A DNA stretch of 64,000 nt from Saccharomycopsis phalli (taxonomy: Eukaryota; Ascomycota; Saccharomycetes; Ascoideales; Saccharomycopsidaceae). Position numbers and translations under genes: made by a program. Position 1 is the stretch's first letter, and every line of letters begins with the position of its first letter. The notes under the pieces are model-generated. The model searched no databases, had not been told where the DNA came from, and worked only from the letters and a program-made list of their open reading frames with translations. The stretch covers positions 1,476,685 through 1,540,684 of the forward strand of contig CP073218.1 of the NCBI GenBank assembly GCA_020342235.1, given 5' to 3'. Shown piece by piece: positions 63,681 through 64,000 of the stretch.

Positions 63681-64000
63681 TGGATGTGTGGATGTGTGGA
63701 TGTGTGGATGTGTGGATGTGTGGATGTGCGGATGTGCGGATGTGCGGATGTGCGGATGTGCGGATGTGCGGATGTGCGGATGTGCGGATGTGCGGATGTG
63801 CGGATGTGCGGATGTGCGGATGTGCGGATGTGCGGATGTGCGGATGTGCGGATGTGCGGATGTGCGGATGTGCGGATGTGCGGATGTGCGGATGTGCGGA
63901 TGTGCGGATGTGCGGATGTGCGGATGTGCGGATGTGCGATGTGCGGATGTGCATGTGCGATGTGCGGATGTGCGGATGTGCGGATGTGCGGATGTGCGGA
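63676..64000 (+). repeat. 8-bp G-rich tandem array to the window end, telomere-like
   Basis: About six copies of TGTGGATG, then about 26 of TGCGGATG, an irregular patch at about 63936-63965, then more copies to base 64000. The GT-rich strand runs 5'->3' towards the right end, as a right telomere would, and GGATGT is shared with known Candida and Kluyveromyces telomere units. Other minisatellites in the window show that short arrays are common here, so telomere identity is unproven. Confidence 0.8.

Noticed and set aside
63658-63954. Frame encoding HPHIRTSA repeats
   Set aside because: Artefact of the 8-bp terminal array.

Overview
The window looks like a budding-yeast (Saccharomycotina) chromosome segment. 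Its genes are nearly intronless. They include flavocytochrome b2, a CYP52-type P450, an ELMO/Lmo1-like protein and an FHA-forkhead factor. The one intron I could place is 37 nt with GTAAGT at the 5' end and CTAAC close to the 3' AG. Two independent signs suggest that CUG is not read as leucine: (a) a serine tRNA body at 42277-42367 (minus) whose anticodon position reads CAG; (b) CTG codons are very rare in the host genes, and where family conservation can be judged they sit at small or polar positions. This fits a CUG-Ser yeast. The CAG gene resembles the tRNA-Ser(GCT) gene in the same window, which would fit the 'CUG-Ser2' type (Saccharomycopsis/Ascoidea) better than the Candida type. That last placement is inference.

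Region 1 (1-26 kb) is ordinary single-gene yeast sequence with long, minisatellite-rich intergenic regions. In order it holds: a truncated unknown gene, LMO1-like (+), FKH-like (+), a KDM4-type histone demethylase (-), peroxisomal acyl-CoA synthetase (+), CYB2 (+), CYP52-type P450 (+), a PaiB-like FMN-binding protein (+) and an amidase (+). The last three form a metabolic, accessory-looking end to the gene block.

Region 2 (26-63.4 kb) is a dense nest of transposable elements around six tRNA genes: Ala(TGC), Leu(TAA)-Ser(CAG) as a tandem pair, Thr(TGT), Phe(GAA) and Ser(GCT). It holds one apparently intact Ty1/copia element (31793-37154, TSD TAATA), one copia element broken by a solo LTR and a frameshift (43123-49561), and one short non-autonomous LTR element (37746-40517, TSD AATAT). 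It also holds a gag fragment behind an LTR with 40-bp perfect inverted ends, a long degenerate LINE (56733-about 62180) with several LINE fragments, and decayed Ty3/gypsy-like pieces. At least a dozen solo or nested LTRs are present, most with 5-bp target-site duplications that I could read directly. Primer-binding sites match the anticodon arms of tRNA-iMet and tRNA-Arg(UCU), so priming by half-tRNAs is likely.

Region 3 (63.44-64 kb) has a cluster of CATGTG/CACGTG motifs followed by about 40 copies of an 8-bp G-rich repeat (TGTGGATG then TGCGGATG) running to the window end. It could be telomeric or subtelomeric, or another minisatellite like those in region 1.

All coordinates were worked out by hand from the sequence. 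Family names rest on motifs, not on database searches.
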